Part shown: positions 1-7,790 of the stretch, piece by piece | How the letters are laid out: the number at the start of each line of letters is the position of its first letter | How positions within the stretch are numbered: the first letter of the stretch is position 1 | Assembly: GCA_030834125.1 (NCBI GenBank) | Contig: JAURFW010000005.1 | Span: 1 to 64,000 of the forward strand | Length of the DNA: 64,000 nucleotides | Reading direction: 5' to 3' | Source: Bacteroidota bacterium | GTDB lineage: Bacteria > Bacteroidota > Bacteroidia > NS11-12g > UBA955 | Translations under genes and position numbers: made by a program | Notes under the pieces: model-generated | Seen by the model: the letters and a program-made list of their open reading frames with translations, nothing else | What the model was told of the DNA's origin: nothing | The model's database searches: none

Positions 1-67
1 ACTCTCGATTGATTATAGTGTACGGTGCACAACACCTCTTATCACGGTTCGAGTCCGTGGATTGACA
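1..67 (+). pseudogene. Partial or degenerate tRNA-like segment (T-arm intact)
   Basis: Bases 43-59 form a perfect T-arm: a 5-bp stem CACGG/CCGTG closing a TTCGAGT loop. A possible 3' acceptor strand follows at 60-66. The 5' acceptor strand would lie left of the window edge. A weak D-stem can be drawn (CTCT with AGTG), but no anticodon loop with a U at position 33 can be placed in the middle. This looks like a decayed or highly divergent tRNA. An unusual but functional tRNA cut by the window edge is the alternative. Confidence 0.4.
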
Positions 68-113
68 GGGTGGTCAGAGGTGGGAGATTAAGGTTCAATT
101 CCTTTTTAGTCAG
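63..113 (+). pseudogene. Mini tRNA-like element (acceptor + T-arm only)
   Basis: Bases 63-69 (TGACAGG) pair with 106-112 (TTAGTCA) as an acceptor stem with two G-U pairs and one mismatch. Bases 89-105 form a T-arm with a TTCAATT loop and 4 of 5 pairs. Only 19 bases lie between the acceptor strand and the T-arm, far too few for both a D-arm and an anticodon arm. It is probably an internally deleted tRNA relic, directly between the previous tRNA-like segment and the intact tRNA-Met. Confidence 0.4.
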
Positions 114-119
114 CTATAT

Positions 120-192
120 TGCGGGATGTGGAAAATGGTTATCCGCTCGGTCTCATAAGCCGAGATTGCAGGTTCGAGTCCTGCTCCCGCTA
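120..192 (+). tRNA. tRNA-Met (CAT anticodon)
   Basis: The whole cloverleaf can be drawn. The acceptor is GCGGGA/TCCCGC, the D-stem TGGA/TCCG with a GG in the loop, and the anticodon stem TCGGT/GCCGA with loop CTCATAA giving anticodon CAT. The variable loop has four bases and the T-arm is GCAGG/CCTGC with TTCGAGT. Positions 1 and 72 are both T and do not pair. An unpaired 1-72 is typical of initiator tRNA, but the anticodon stem lacks the three G-C pairs usual for initiators, so elongator versus initiator is left open. CCA is not encoded. Confidence 0.85.
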
Positions 193-202
193 CTAAAACA
201 AT

Positions 203-239
203 AAAACGGTTATACTATTATATAGTGTGACCGTTTTTT
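203..239 (+). terminator. Rho-independent terminator after the tRNA
   Basis: The arms AAAACGGT...ACCGTTTT, extended by an imperfect TATACTA/TAGTGTG pairing, form a hairpin that ends in a run of T. It lies 11 bases past the tRNA-Met 3' end and closes the tRNA transcript. Confidence 0.7.
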
Positions 240-329
240 ATTTATAAAGATTTCGTTCAAACACTGTCAAAGATTAATATAAGAGCTTATCGAGATTATT
301 TTACCTCATTTTACACTCCACAAAAATCT

Positions 330-1565
330 ATGAAAAAAACAAAATTAATTATCACCATTTTGTTGTTGCTTACTACCATTTTAGGGAAAGCACAATCTAG
401 ATATAATGTAATTTATGAAAAACAATTAGGACAGAATTTTGCCGGAGAAAATATAAATGCAGGTTTTCATTTACTCGATTATGCAGACTCATTATTCATC
501 CCAAAAAAAATAATTAAAACTGAAAATAATTTCGCTAAAGTGATTAACCCTATTTTTCGCTTTAGTAAACTATTCTTAAGTAATTATCTAATAACTGATT
601 ATGCAATGACAATGAATCATGAAAGATTTGGTCATGGATATAGAATGCTAGAGGCAGGTGGTTCTATTAATAAAATTGTTTACAATATGCCTCCACCTTT
701 CACCAATGAATTCTCCTACATAAATTCCACTTACCCTCAAAATTTTACCATACAACAAGAATTAATGTATAGACTAGGTGGTTCTGAAACTAATCTTGTT
801 TTAACCGATGTAATGCGTAAGAACATATTGTTAGATGAACGATTCAATTACAATTTTGGCCTTACCTATCTATATGGAAGCAATGATATGCCAGGCTACA
901 CAGCCTTTGTTACTAATCCAGCTGCTGACCCGATACAATACAGACAAAATATAAATCAGCTATATGGTAATGAATTACTTACTCGGGAGAAAATGCGAAC
1001 TTATTCATTCATTGCTCTATTGACTGATCCCATAAATTTTTACGCCTTCAAGTCTGTCTTTTACGACTATATCATTAAAGGTAGACATAGCTCCAGAATA
1101 GGAATGATAAAACTGAGCAATAGACTTCAATATTTGCCGAGGTTTAGATTTGAATACACCCCTTATGGTCCAGAATTGGTATATCAAAATTACTTTAAGT
1201 TAAATTCTAAATTAATGCTGTTTAGTTTTAGTCATTCAGACCCAAATTTACCCAAATCATGGCGAGTCGTAGCAAATATTTGGAATCTAAAATCATCCGA
1301 TAATCTATCATTTAATTTATCAGGACAAATTTGGGATCAACCAAATATTGAGTTTTATCAAAATGACAAACTTATAGCATATGAGGGCTTTGGAGGTCAA
1401 TTTATATCTACTGTTAATTATGACATTAGCAAAGACAAAAACCTTTATGGATTTAAACTTCAAGTAGGATATAAATCAACAGGATACGCAATTGGAGAAC
1501 AATTAAATAAGGGATTAATAATTAGAGGAGGTTTGACTTTTAAATTAGGAAATAAAAGCCCGTAG
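330..1565 (+). CDS. Secreted/outer-membrane-like protein with HExxxH motif, unknown function
   Basis: This is a 411-residue orphan that I do not recognise. Residues 1-22 form a clear signal peptide (KK, hydrophobic core, ending near KAQ). The second half is rich in alternating aromatic and polar residues, and the C-terminus (GLIIRGGLTFKLG) resembles a closing strand of an outer-membrane beta-barrel. A motif H97-E98-R-F-G-H102 lies in a Tyr/Met-rich stretch and is reminiscent of a metal-binding or metalloprotease site, though not the standard HExxH. The gene stands alone between a tRNA terminator and an attC-like repeat that starts at its stop codon. Start ATG 330 fits the signal peptide; no Shine-Dalgarno is evident. 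Product class is inferred; function is unknown. Confidence 0.75.
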   Translation: MKKTKLIITILLLLTTILGKAQSRYNVIYEKQLGQNFAGENINAGFHLLDYADSLFIPKKIIKTENNFAKVINPIFRFSKLFLSNYLITDYAMTMNHERFGHGYRMLEAGGSINKIVYNMPPPFTNEFSYINSTYPQNFTIQQELMYRLGGSETNLVLTDVMRKNILLDERFNYNFGLTYLYGSNDMPGYTAFVTNPAADPIQYRQNINQLYGNELLTREKMRTYSFIALLTDPINFYAFKSVFYDYIIKGRHSSRIGMIKLSNRLQYLPRFRFEYTPYGPELVYQNYFKLNSKLMLFSFSHSDPNLPKSWRVVANIWNLKSSDNLSFNLSGQIWDQPNIEFYQNDKLIAYEGFGGQFISTVNYDISKDKNLYGFKLQVGYKSTGYAIGEQLNKGLIIRGGLTFKLGNKSP

Positions 1566-1633
1566 AGAACAATGTGTATAGAGCATAGCAACCTGTGGGA
1601 TACTACATAACCATACACGGAACGTTATAGTCA
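1563..1633 (+). repeat. attC-like imperfect inverted repeat
   Basis: The segment begins at the stop codon of the preceding gene. Inner arms GTGTAT (1574-1579) and ATACAC (1613-1618) are complementary, and outer arms AAC (1568-1570) and GTT (1624-1626) also pair. The spacers between inner and outer arms differ in length (3 versus 5 bases). This layout resembles the R''/L'' and L'/R' boxes of integron attC sites, and the right end GTTATAG is close to, but not identical with, the GTTRRRY core. No integrase is in the window. It could equally be a plain hairpin after a gene. Confidence 0.3.
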
Positions 1634-1749
1634 ATATCCGAAACAATTTTAGTTTAACTTTTCATAATAAGGTTCATTATGTGATGAGTATCAATTAAAT
1701 CTCTTGATGTTAGACTAATGTTCGATATTTCCAATGAGTTATCTACTAA

Positions 1750-2322
1750 ACAAGTAAAGTCGTCAATTATGGCGACTTTTTTCTTTTTACGCCTCTCCAC
1801 AACCCTTGTAAATATTGGGATTATACGAAAAAAGGGTTGACATTTTTGGATGAAAAGGGATTTGGATGTTATTACAATTGGTATGCAGTTAATGATTTTA
1901 GGAATATTGCACCTGCAGGTTTTCATGTAACATCTCAAGCCGATATGGATTCTATCAGCAGGATTCTAAAGCAAAATGGAGATACTGTGGGTATTACAAT
2001 TAAAACTTCATCGGGATGGGGTGATAATAGCAATAATTCAGCTGGGCTTAATATTATTCCTTCACAACATTTAAGGGCTTCCATTACTTGTTCTCCTTTG
2101 TGCACAATAGAAAAAGTGTATTGGACGTATTCTGAAAAACGCATGGAACTTCTTGGATCTGGGTATGGTCCTGGCGCACATTTTTGGACGACATACGGGT
2201 CAATAGAAAAGGCCCGAGCTTTGGGATGGCATGTATATGATTCACAATCAGGAGATCCTTTTCACCTCGGAGAATGGTCTCCTTGTGCAGATGCAAATTC
2301 AGTTCGGTTGATAAAAGATTAG
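1750..2322 (+). pseudogene. 5'-truncated FISUMP-domain protein
   Basis: The reading frame is open from 1750, after a stop at 1747, with no good start. A TTG at 1837 is the only initiation option near the left end. From about 1800 it matches the Fibrobacter succinogenes major paralogous (FISUMP) domain: NPCKYWDY, GCYYNWYAV, APAGFHVTS, a SGW stretch, and a C-terminal ANSVRLIKD close to the family's usual SVRCIKD ending. Normal family members carry a signal peptide and an upstream DGN.Y.TV.IG.Q.WM segment; both are missing here. The gene is therefore probably a 3' remnant of a secreted FISUMP protein. The lost 5' part may have gone in the event that placed the repeat at 1563-1633. Confidence 0.6.
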
Positions 2323-2701
2323 TTCGGTCCTCATTTTTAAATTACACGGGTCTTATTATTACTAGAGTTTTTTTAATGATATATTGTTTTATGCAATTTA
2401 AGACGTTGGAATACATTTAATCGAAATAAGCAGGTTATTAGACCTTACAATCAACAACCCTAACACCACCCATCATTTCTTTTTTATAATGTAGGCTCGA
2501 CATGTTGTTCTCTAAATGTTCATCGTCTTTCATTTACTCTTTTGCTTATTTTTTATTAGGTATATAAACTTATTTAAGCAAAAATTAAAATTTATAAACC
2601 ACCATTTATAGATAAATTTAAAAATAACCAGATTGTTTTCTACAATATTTATATTATTATTGAAAATAATTAACTTTATCTATCAATAAAAAATCAACAG
2701 T
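2323..2701. other. AT-rich intergenic region, no gene seen
   Basis: No open frame with family-like sequence and no strong hairpin was found. The last 60 bases contain a TAACTTTA element about 30 bases before the next start, one mismatch from the Bacteroidota -7 box TAnnTTTG, so the right end probably holds the promoter of the next gene. Confidence 0.4.
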
Positions 2702-3013
2702 ATGAAACTATTAATCTCACTTTTCGGTTGGGTACCTGTATTAGGAAATGCACTAAAAATGGCATACATTTCGCAACGAGTTAAAGAAGCTATTAGCAAT
2801 GTTCAAGTGTCTAACGACAAAGCCAATGAACAAGCCGAAGAATCTGCTAAATATTTTGAACAGTTGGCCAAAGAAACTTACGATGAGCATATTCAACCGC
2901 AAATTGATGAATTAGACATACCTGATATAGTTAGTGGCAAATTAAAGGAAAAATCTGTAAGTACTATTAGTAATGCTTTAAAAGATAAATACTTAAAAAA
3001 GACTAATGGTTAA
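2702..3013 (+). CDS. Small helical protein of unknown function
   Basis: The product has 103 residues. A short hydrophobic N-terminus (LLISLFGWVPVLGNAL) is followed by a charged, Ala/Glu/Lys-rich helix (residues 25-65) that looks like a coiled coil. No family is recognised. The N-terminus could be a membrane anchor or signal. The start at ATG 2702 follows a near-consensus promoter. It is probably not in the same operon as the next gene (64-base gap). Its AT-rich surroundings and lack of neighbours with known function suggest an accessory gene. Confidence 0.6.
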   Translation: MKLLISLFGWVPVLGNALKMAYISQRVKEAISNVQVSNDKANEQAEESAKYFEQLAKETYDEHIQPQIDELDIPDIVSGKLKEKSVSTISNALKDKYLKKTNG

Positions 3014-3077
3014 CATTAAAAATTTGAATAAATAAAAATAGTTTGGTTTCTTTGTAGAAAATTAATAATAAAGAGAT

Positions 3078-3737
3078 ATGAAAAAATTTATTATTTTATT
3101 ATATGTTATTGGTACTATTCTATCATTAACAGTTGTATGGCTAATATACAAAACATGGACTGTCTTTGGATTTTGGACTATTTTTTGGACTGGCGCGGTA
3201 ACTGGTTTAACAGGTCTAACTTTAGGACAGTTAGTAGGTTCTAGGGTTGAATCAAACGGGAAAATTACGTACAATCCTAAAGAATGGCCAAAACTTATTC
3301 ATATCATAGTTTGTGTTCTAGTTGGATATTATCTCTACACAATTATCTCCGGTCCAGAAGTTCAAGGTTTTGATTATTATTATGGTTTAACCTATTTAAT
3401 ACTTTTAACGGCCTTACCAATATTGTGGAGTACATACAAGCTTTTCCGTGATCGTAATGATTTTGTGGAAATTGATGAAAAGTTCATTTCATACAAAGAC
3501 AATAAAAAAATGGGGAAGTTTGAAATATCTAATATTAGTAAAATTGATGGTGTATTAACTCTTCACTTCAATGATGAAACAACTCACGAAATAGATCTAA
3601 AAAATATGAACTTTAACTCCGCAGATAGTGTTTCCTTAATAAAGGATATTAAATCCCGGTTGCCTAAAAAGGTTGAGAGCGAAAATACTCCTGATGATAA
3701 TGGGTTAGATTTATCCGACTCAGAGACAATAGAGTAA
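3078..3737 (+). CDS. Four-helix membrane protein with cytoplasmic tail, unknown function
   Basis: The product has 219 residues. Hydrophobic segments lie near residues 3-23, 29-50, 70-90 and 98-118. The second is Trp/Phe/Gly-rich (FGFWTIFWTGAVTG). A soluble domain follows from about 125, with alternating strands of the kind seen in membrane proteins with a small PH-like cytoplasmic domain (FVEIDEKFISYKDNKKMGKFEISNIS is only suggestive). The tail is acidic. No family is recognised with confidence. It has its own ATG after a Bacteroidota-like CTTTG box at about 3045. Confidence 0.6.
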   Translation: MKKFIILLYVIGTILSLTVVWLIYKTWTVFGFWTIFWTGAVTGLTGLTLGQLVGSRVESNGKITYNPKEWPKLIHIIVCVLVGYYLYTIISGPEVQGFDYYYGLTYLILLTALPILWSTYKLFRDRNDFVEIDEKFISYKDNKKMGKFEISNISKIDGVLTLHFNDETTHEIDLKNMNFNSADSVSLIKDIKSRLPKKVESENTPDDNGLDLSDSETIE

Positions 3738-4318
3738 CATAAAAATTATTGATCAATAGTTTTTCTAAACAGAAAAATTTCATTTATTCGAATATTTTGA
3801 AAACTATGTAAACTAGTTTTTTTGGATTGCAAATCATTTTTTAGAAAACAATAGATATTTATCTAATTTAACTTATTCTAATTTCTTATTGCTTTTAAGG
3901 AAGTATATCATTCTTTGCTCAAGTTAATGCAACCGTTTTACCTTTGAGAGGTAAAACTGGTGTTTTTATTAAAACCCTTAGAATTAGGGGTTAAGGGTTG
4001 ATTTTGCATATATTACTGTTGGTTATAAAAATATATATTTTATTGAACTTATTAATGCCGAGGTAACTATAAAAAGAGATGTGCTGCAATCAATTCAAAA
4101 ACTTTTACAAAAAGTAATAAAATTACTCCAATAAATAGGGGGTATACGGTATTTTTAAAGGATTACAAATCAGGAATTTGTTGAAGAGTTGACTCAGTTT
4201 TTTTACGTCATGTTGATTGTTTGCTTCAACAAAAAAAATAGTTTTATATTCGCTAATTGTACTTTATACAATAATATCGAAAAAGCACTACAATAAAGGG
4301 AGTAATATCTAGAGGAGA
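3738..4318. other. Long non-coding gap before the glucan cluster
   Basis: There are 581 bases without an intact gene. An 8-bp inverted repeat AACCCTTA/TAAGGGTT (3973-3980 and 3992-3999) has an 11-base loop but no T run. The middle holds a decayed reading frame (see 3988-4134). The right end carries the promoter region of the phosphorylase gene and an AGAGGAG Shine-Dalgarno-like sequence just before ATG 4319, which is unusual in this window. The unusual leader could be where the glucan cluster is controlled. Confidence 0.45.
3988..4134 (+). pseudogene. Possible LytTR-domain remnant
   Basis: A stop-free stretch without a start codon reads RVDFAYITV, GYKNIYFIELI, then TIKRDVLQSIQKLL and ends at TAA 4132-4134. 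The pattern of a hydrophobic strand followed by IYFIE and a conserved-looking VLQSIQKLL helix resembles the start of a LytTR DNA-binding domain (usually ILYIEA...SLK.LE..L). A second frame just upstream (about 3912-3985) reads QVNATVLPLRGKTGVFIKT, which could be the preceding part, now out of frame or broken by a stop. If so, a response regulator once stood here. Similarity was judged by eye only. Confidence 0.3.
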
Positions 4319-7300
4319 ATGCAAAAACTGAGCAATATTTTTCAAGGGAATCAACAACTCCAACAAAATTCAACTACACCAGAGGGAGTTGAGGTTGAGT
4401 TGAATGGAGAAGTCTTTTATAAAATTTCATATGTGGATGCGATGCGTCCATTTTTTATTAGTGTCGTTAGTAATTCGGATCACTGGTTGTTTGTTTCAAG
4501 CAATGGTGGAATTTCTGCCGGACGGAAAAACAGCGACTTTGCTTTATTTCCTTATTACACCGATGACAAAATCACTGAATCTAATGAAAATACCGGCTGT
4601 AAGTCTATCTTTTTAGTAAGCACAGACGGAAAGACATTTTTGTGGGAGCCTTTTTCCAATAGGCAAAAAGGTATCTATAGCATTTCTAGAAACATCTATA
4701 AAAATGCCTTTGGAAATAAAATAATTTTCGAAGAATTTAACCACGATTTAGAATTAGTTTTTACCTATGAATGGAATTCGAGTGAGAAATTTGGTTTTAT
4801 CCGTCATTCAAAAATTAAAAATCTATCAAACATTGTTTCTCAAGTCCGTGTCCTTGATGGTATTCAAAATATATTGCCTTATGGAGTAGAACAGGCACTT
4901 CAAAATAGCACAAGTAACTTAGTAGATGCTTACAAAAAATGTGAATTAGAGGAAGATTTTGGTTTAGGAATATATTCTCTCAGTGCCATAATAGTTGATA
5001 AAGCAGAACCGAGCGAGGCACTAAAAGCTAATACCGTTTATTCTGTTGGTCTAAATAGCCCAATTCGACTAATTTCTTCGTTACAATTGGAATCATTTAG
5101 ATTAGGAAATATTGTTAAAGAAGAGCGAGATATTCGTGCTGAGAAAGGTGCCTATTTCTTGGTAGATGAGATACAAATTGCTCCTAACTCCGAAGAAAAG
5201 TGGAGTATTGTTGCAAATGTCAATCAGTCAATGAAAGACATTGTAAACATAACGGAATCATTAAAAAACCCAGACAATCTTAAGCATCAGATTCATGAGT
5301 CAATCGAAAAAGGCACACAAGAATTGATAGCTTTGGTTGCAGGTGCTGATGGTATTCAGTTATCACAAGATAAAACACGCAATGTTAGACATTTTGCTAA
5401 TACCATGTTTAACATTATGCGAGGAGGTATTTTTGATAATAATTACGCTATTGAAAGAGATGACTTCAGTGAATATCTCAGAAAAGCCAATTTAAAATTG
5501 TATAAAGACGTTGAGTCTAAAATCAATGAATTACCGGTTAAGTTTGATTTAACATTTTTGAAAGATTGGGTTACAAAAATTGGAGACAAGGATCTTCAAA
5601 GACTCAGTTTAGAATACTTACCCCTAAAGTTCAGTCGTAGACATGGCGACCCGAGCCGGCCTTGGAATAAATTCTCTATAAATACAAGGAATGAATATGA
5701 TGGTTCTAAGATTTTAGATTTTCAAGGAAACTGGAGAGATATTTTTCAAAATTGGGAAGCTCTAGCTCACTCATATCCAGAATTTATTGAGGGTATGATG
5801 GTGAAATTTTTAAATGCTTCTACTTTCGAAGGATACAACCCTTACCGAGTTACTAAAGAAGGCTTCGATTGGGAAACTATTGAACCTGATAATCCCTGGT
5901 CTTACATCGGTTATTGGGGGGATCATCAAATAATCTACTTGTTAAAATTCCTAGAATTTATCGAAGATTATTATCCGCAAAAATTACAATCCTACTTCTC
6001 AAAAGATTTCTTTGTATATGCTAATGTTCCATACAAGATAAAATCATACAGCGATATATTGACCGACCCCAAAAATACCATTGAATTTGATCATGCTGCG
6101 GAAAAAAATATACTAGAAATTCGAGAGAAAATTGGTTTTGATGGCGCTTTATTAAGAGAGCAATCTGGTAATATATATACCGTTAATTTTATTGAGAAAA
6201 TCCTTGCAACCTTGCTAGCCAAGATGTCAAATTTTATTCCTGAAGGAGGAATTTGGATGAATACTCAACGACCGGAATGGAATGATGCAAATAATGCACT
6301 AGTAGGGAATGGGGTTTCAATGGTTACCCTCTATTATTTAAGAAGATTTGTTGGTTTTTTTAAGGAAATTTTAGAAGCTCATAAAAATATTACTGTATTA
6401 ATTTCTGAGGAATTAATTACCTTTTTTAATCAGGTGTTAAATACACTAAAGATTCATCAAAGTTTATTATTTGGTCGTTTTTCTGATAAGCAAAGAAAAG
6501 AAGTTTTGGATGGATTAGGTAAGTCAGGAAGCGATTACAGAAATAAAGTTTATCAAGAAGGATTTTCAGGTACGAAAAAAGAGTTTAACCTTAAGGATTT
6601 TCTTGAATTTTGCGATTTAACAATTTATTATCTTGAGCATTCTATTGCTGCAAATAAGCGGGATGATGGACTATACCATGCTTATAATCTTATGACACTT
6701 CAAAACTATGATGAAGTTTCCATTTCTTATTTATCAGAGATGTTAGAAGGACAAGTAGCAGTTTTAAGCTCTGGATTTCTTTCTACTAATGAGAGTTTAA
6801 AGGTACTTGAATCTCTGCGAGCAAGTGCTTTATACAGACCTGATCAAAATAGTTATTTGTTATATCCAAATAAAGAATTACCAAGATTTATTAATAAAAA
6901 TAATATTTCTAAAAAACATGTAGAATCTTGTGAATTACTGTTGCAATTATTGAAAGATGGCAATTCACAAATAATTGTAGAAGATGCTCTTGGTGGGATT
7001 CACTTTAATGGAAATTTTAAAAATGCCGATGACTTAAAAAAGGCATTGCTCAACTTGCCAAATAAATATTATTCTCTTGTTCAAAAAGAAAAAGGAATAA
7101 TCCTAGAAATATTTGAGTCAATATTCAATCATAAATCCTTCACTGGTCGTTCTGGTACATTCTTCGGATATGAAGGACTAGGTTCTATTTATTGGCACAT
7201 GGTTTCAAAGTTACTCCTTGCTACTTATGAAGTTACCAATAAGGTAATTGATGAAAATTCATTAGAAAATATTGCCGAATTTAAGTCTCACTTCCATGAG

Positions 7301-7783
7301 ATTAATAAAGGCATTGGTGCACATAAGGAGCCTACAGAATATGGAGCATTCCCAACGGATCCCTATTCTCATACCCCTGCAGGTAAGGGAGCACAGCAGC
7401 CCGGTATGACTGGTCAGGTGAAAGAAGATATTTTAAGCAGGTTTGGCGAACTTGGAGTTATTGTAAGAGAAGGAAAATTGATGTTTAATCCTGTAATATT
7501 GAATTCAAGTGAGTTCTTAAATAGCCCGAAAACATTTGTTTATTACAATATTCATCAGGAACGCTGTGAGGTATACCTGAATACTAATTCGTTGGCATTT
7601 ACTTACTGTCAAGTACCTGTAATTTATGAGCAATCTGACAAACAATCTATTACTGTAGAAATGGAAAATGGCAAATCTGTAGTTTTTAATGGGAGTGCTT
7701 TAGACTCAAAAATAACCACATCTATTTTTAATAGAAGCGGCTCAGTAAAAAGAATTTATGTTAAGATAGTTGAGAATTCTTAA
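4319..7783 (+). CDS. Beta-1,3-glucan phosphorylase-like protein (GH94/GH149 type)
   Basis: This is a very long (1154-residue) cytoplasmic protein with no signal peptide. The N-terminal part (SDHWLFVSSNGGISAGR, then ALFPYYTDDKI) has the beta-sandwich signature of the GH94-like phosphorylases. A (alpha/alpha)6-barrel part follows, with RPEWNDANN; its D656 aligns with the catalytic general acid Asp of the xWND motif in cellobiose and chitobiose phosphorylases. Length well above GH94 (about 800), and neighbours GH17, GH30 and a sugar symporter, point to family GH149, beta-1,3-oligoglucan phosphorylase, which makes alpha-glucose 1-phosphate. GH161 is the main alternative. It is the first gene of the cluster and has AGAGGAG just before the ATG. 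Family is inferred by motif and context; specificity is not shown by the sequence. Confidence 0.8.
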   Translation: MQKLSNIFQGNQQLQQNSTTPEGVEVELNGEVFYKISYVDAMRPFFISVVSNSDHWLFVSSNGGISAGRKNSDFALFPYYTDDKITESNENTGCKSIFLVSTDGKTFLWEPFSNRQKGIYSISRNIYKNAFGNKIIFEEFNHDLELVFTYEWNSSEKFGFIRHSKIKNLSNIVSQVRVLDGIQNILPYGVEQALQNSTSNLVDAYKKCELEEDFGLGIYSLSAIIVDKAEPSEALKANTVYSVGLNSPIRLISSLQLESFRLGNIVKEERDIRAEKGAYFLVDEIQIAPNSEEKWSIVANVNQSMKDIVNITESLKNPDNLKHQIHESIEKGTQELIALVAGADGIQLSQDKTRNVRHFANTMFNIMRGGIFDNNYAIERDDFSEYLRKANLKLYKDVESKINELPVKFDLTFLKDWVTKIGDKDLQRLSLEYLPLKFSRRHGDPSRPWNKFSINTRNEYDGSKILDFQGNWRDIFQNWEALAHSYPEFIEGMMVKFLNASTFEGYNPYRVTKEGFDWETIEPDNPWSYIGYWGDHQIIYLLKFLEFIEDYYPQKLQSYFSKDFFVYANVPYKIKSYSDILTDPKNTIEFDHAAEKNILEIREKIGFDGALLREQSGNIYTVNFIEKILATLLAKMSNFIPEGGIWMNTQRPEWNDANNALVGNGVSMVTLYYLRRFVGFFKEILEAHKNITVLISEELITFFNQVLNTLKIHQSLLFGRFSDKQRKEVLDGLGKSGSDYRNKVYQEGFSGTKKEFNLKDFLEFCDLTIYYLEHSIAANKRDDGLYHAYNLMTLQNYDEVSISYLSEMLEGQVAVLSSGFLSTNESLKVLESLRASALYRPDQNSYLLYPNKELPRFINKNNISKKHVESCELLLQLLKDGNSQIIVEDALGGIHFNGNFKNADDLKKALLNLPNKYYSLVQKEKGIILEIFESIFNHKSFTGRSGTFFGYEGLGSIYWHMVSKLLLATYEVTNKVIDENSLENIAEFKSHFHEINKGIGAHKEPTEYGAFPTDPYSHTPAGKGAQQPGMTGQVKEDILSRFGELGVIVREGKLMFNPVILNSSEFLNSPKTFVYYNIHQERCEVYLNTNSLAFTYCQVPVIYEQSDKQSITVEMENGKSVVFNGSALDSKITTSIFNRSGSVKRIYVKIVENS

Positions 7784-7790
7784 TTTACTC

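Noticed and set aside
1654-1938. 94-residue minus-strand frame across the FISUMP region
   Set aside because: It overlaps the recognisable FISUMP sequence on the other strand and shows no family features.
3973-3999. 8-bp inverted repeat as a terminator
   Set aside because: No T run follows and there is no gene ending just upstream. It may be part of the decayed frame instead.
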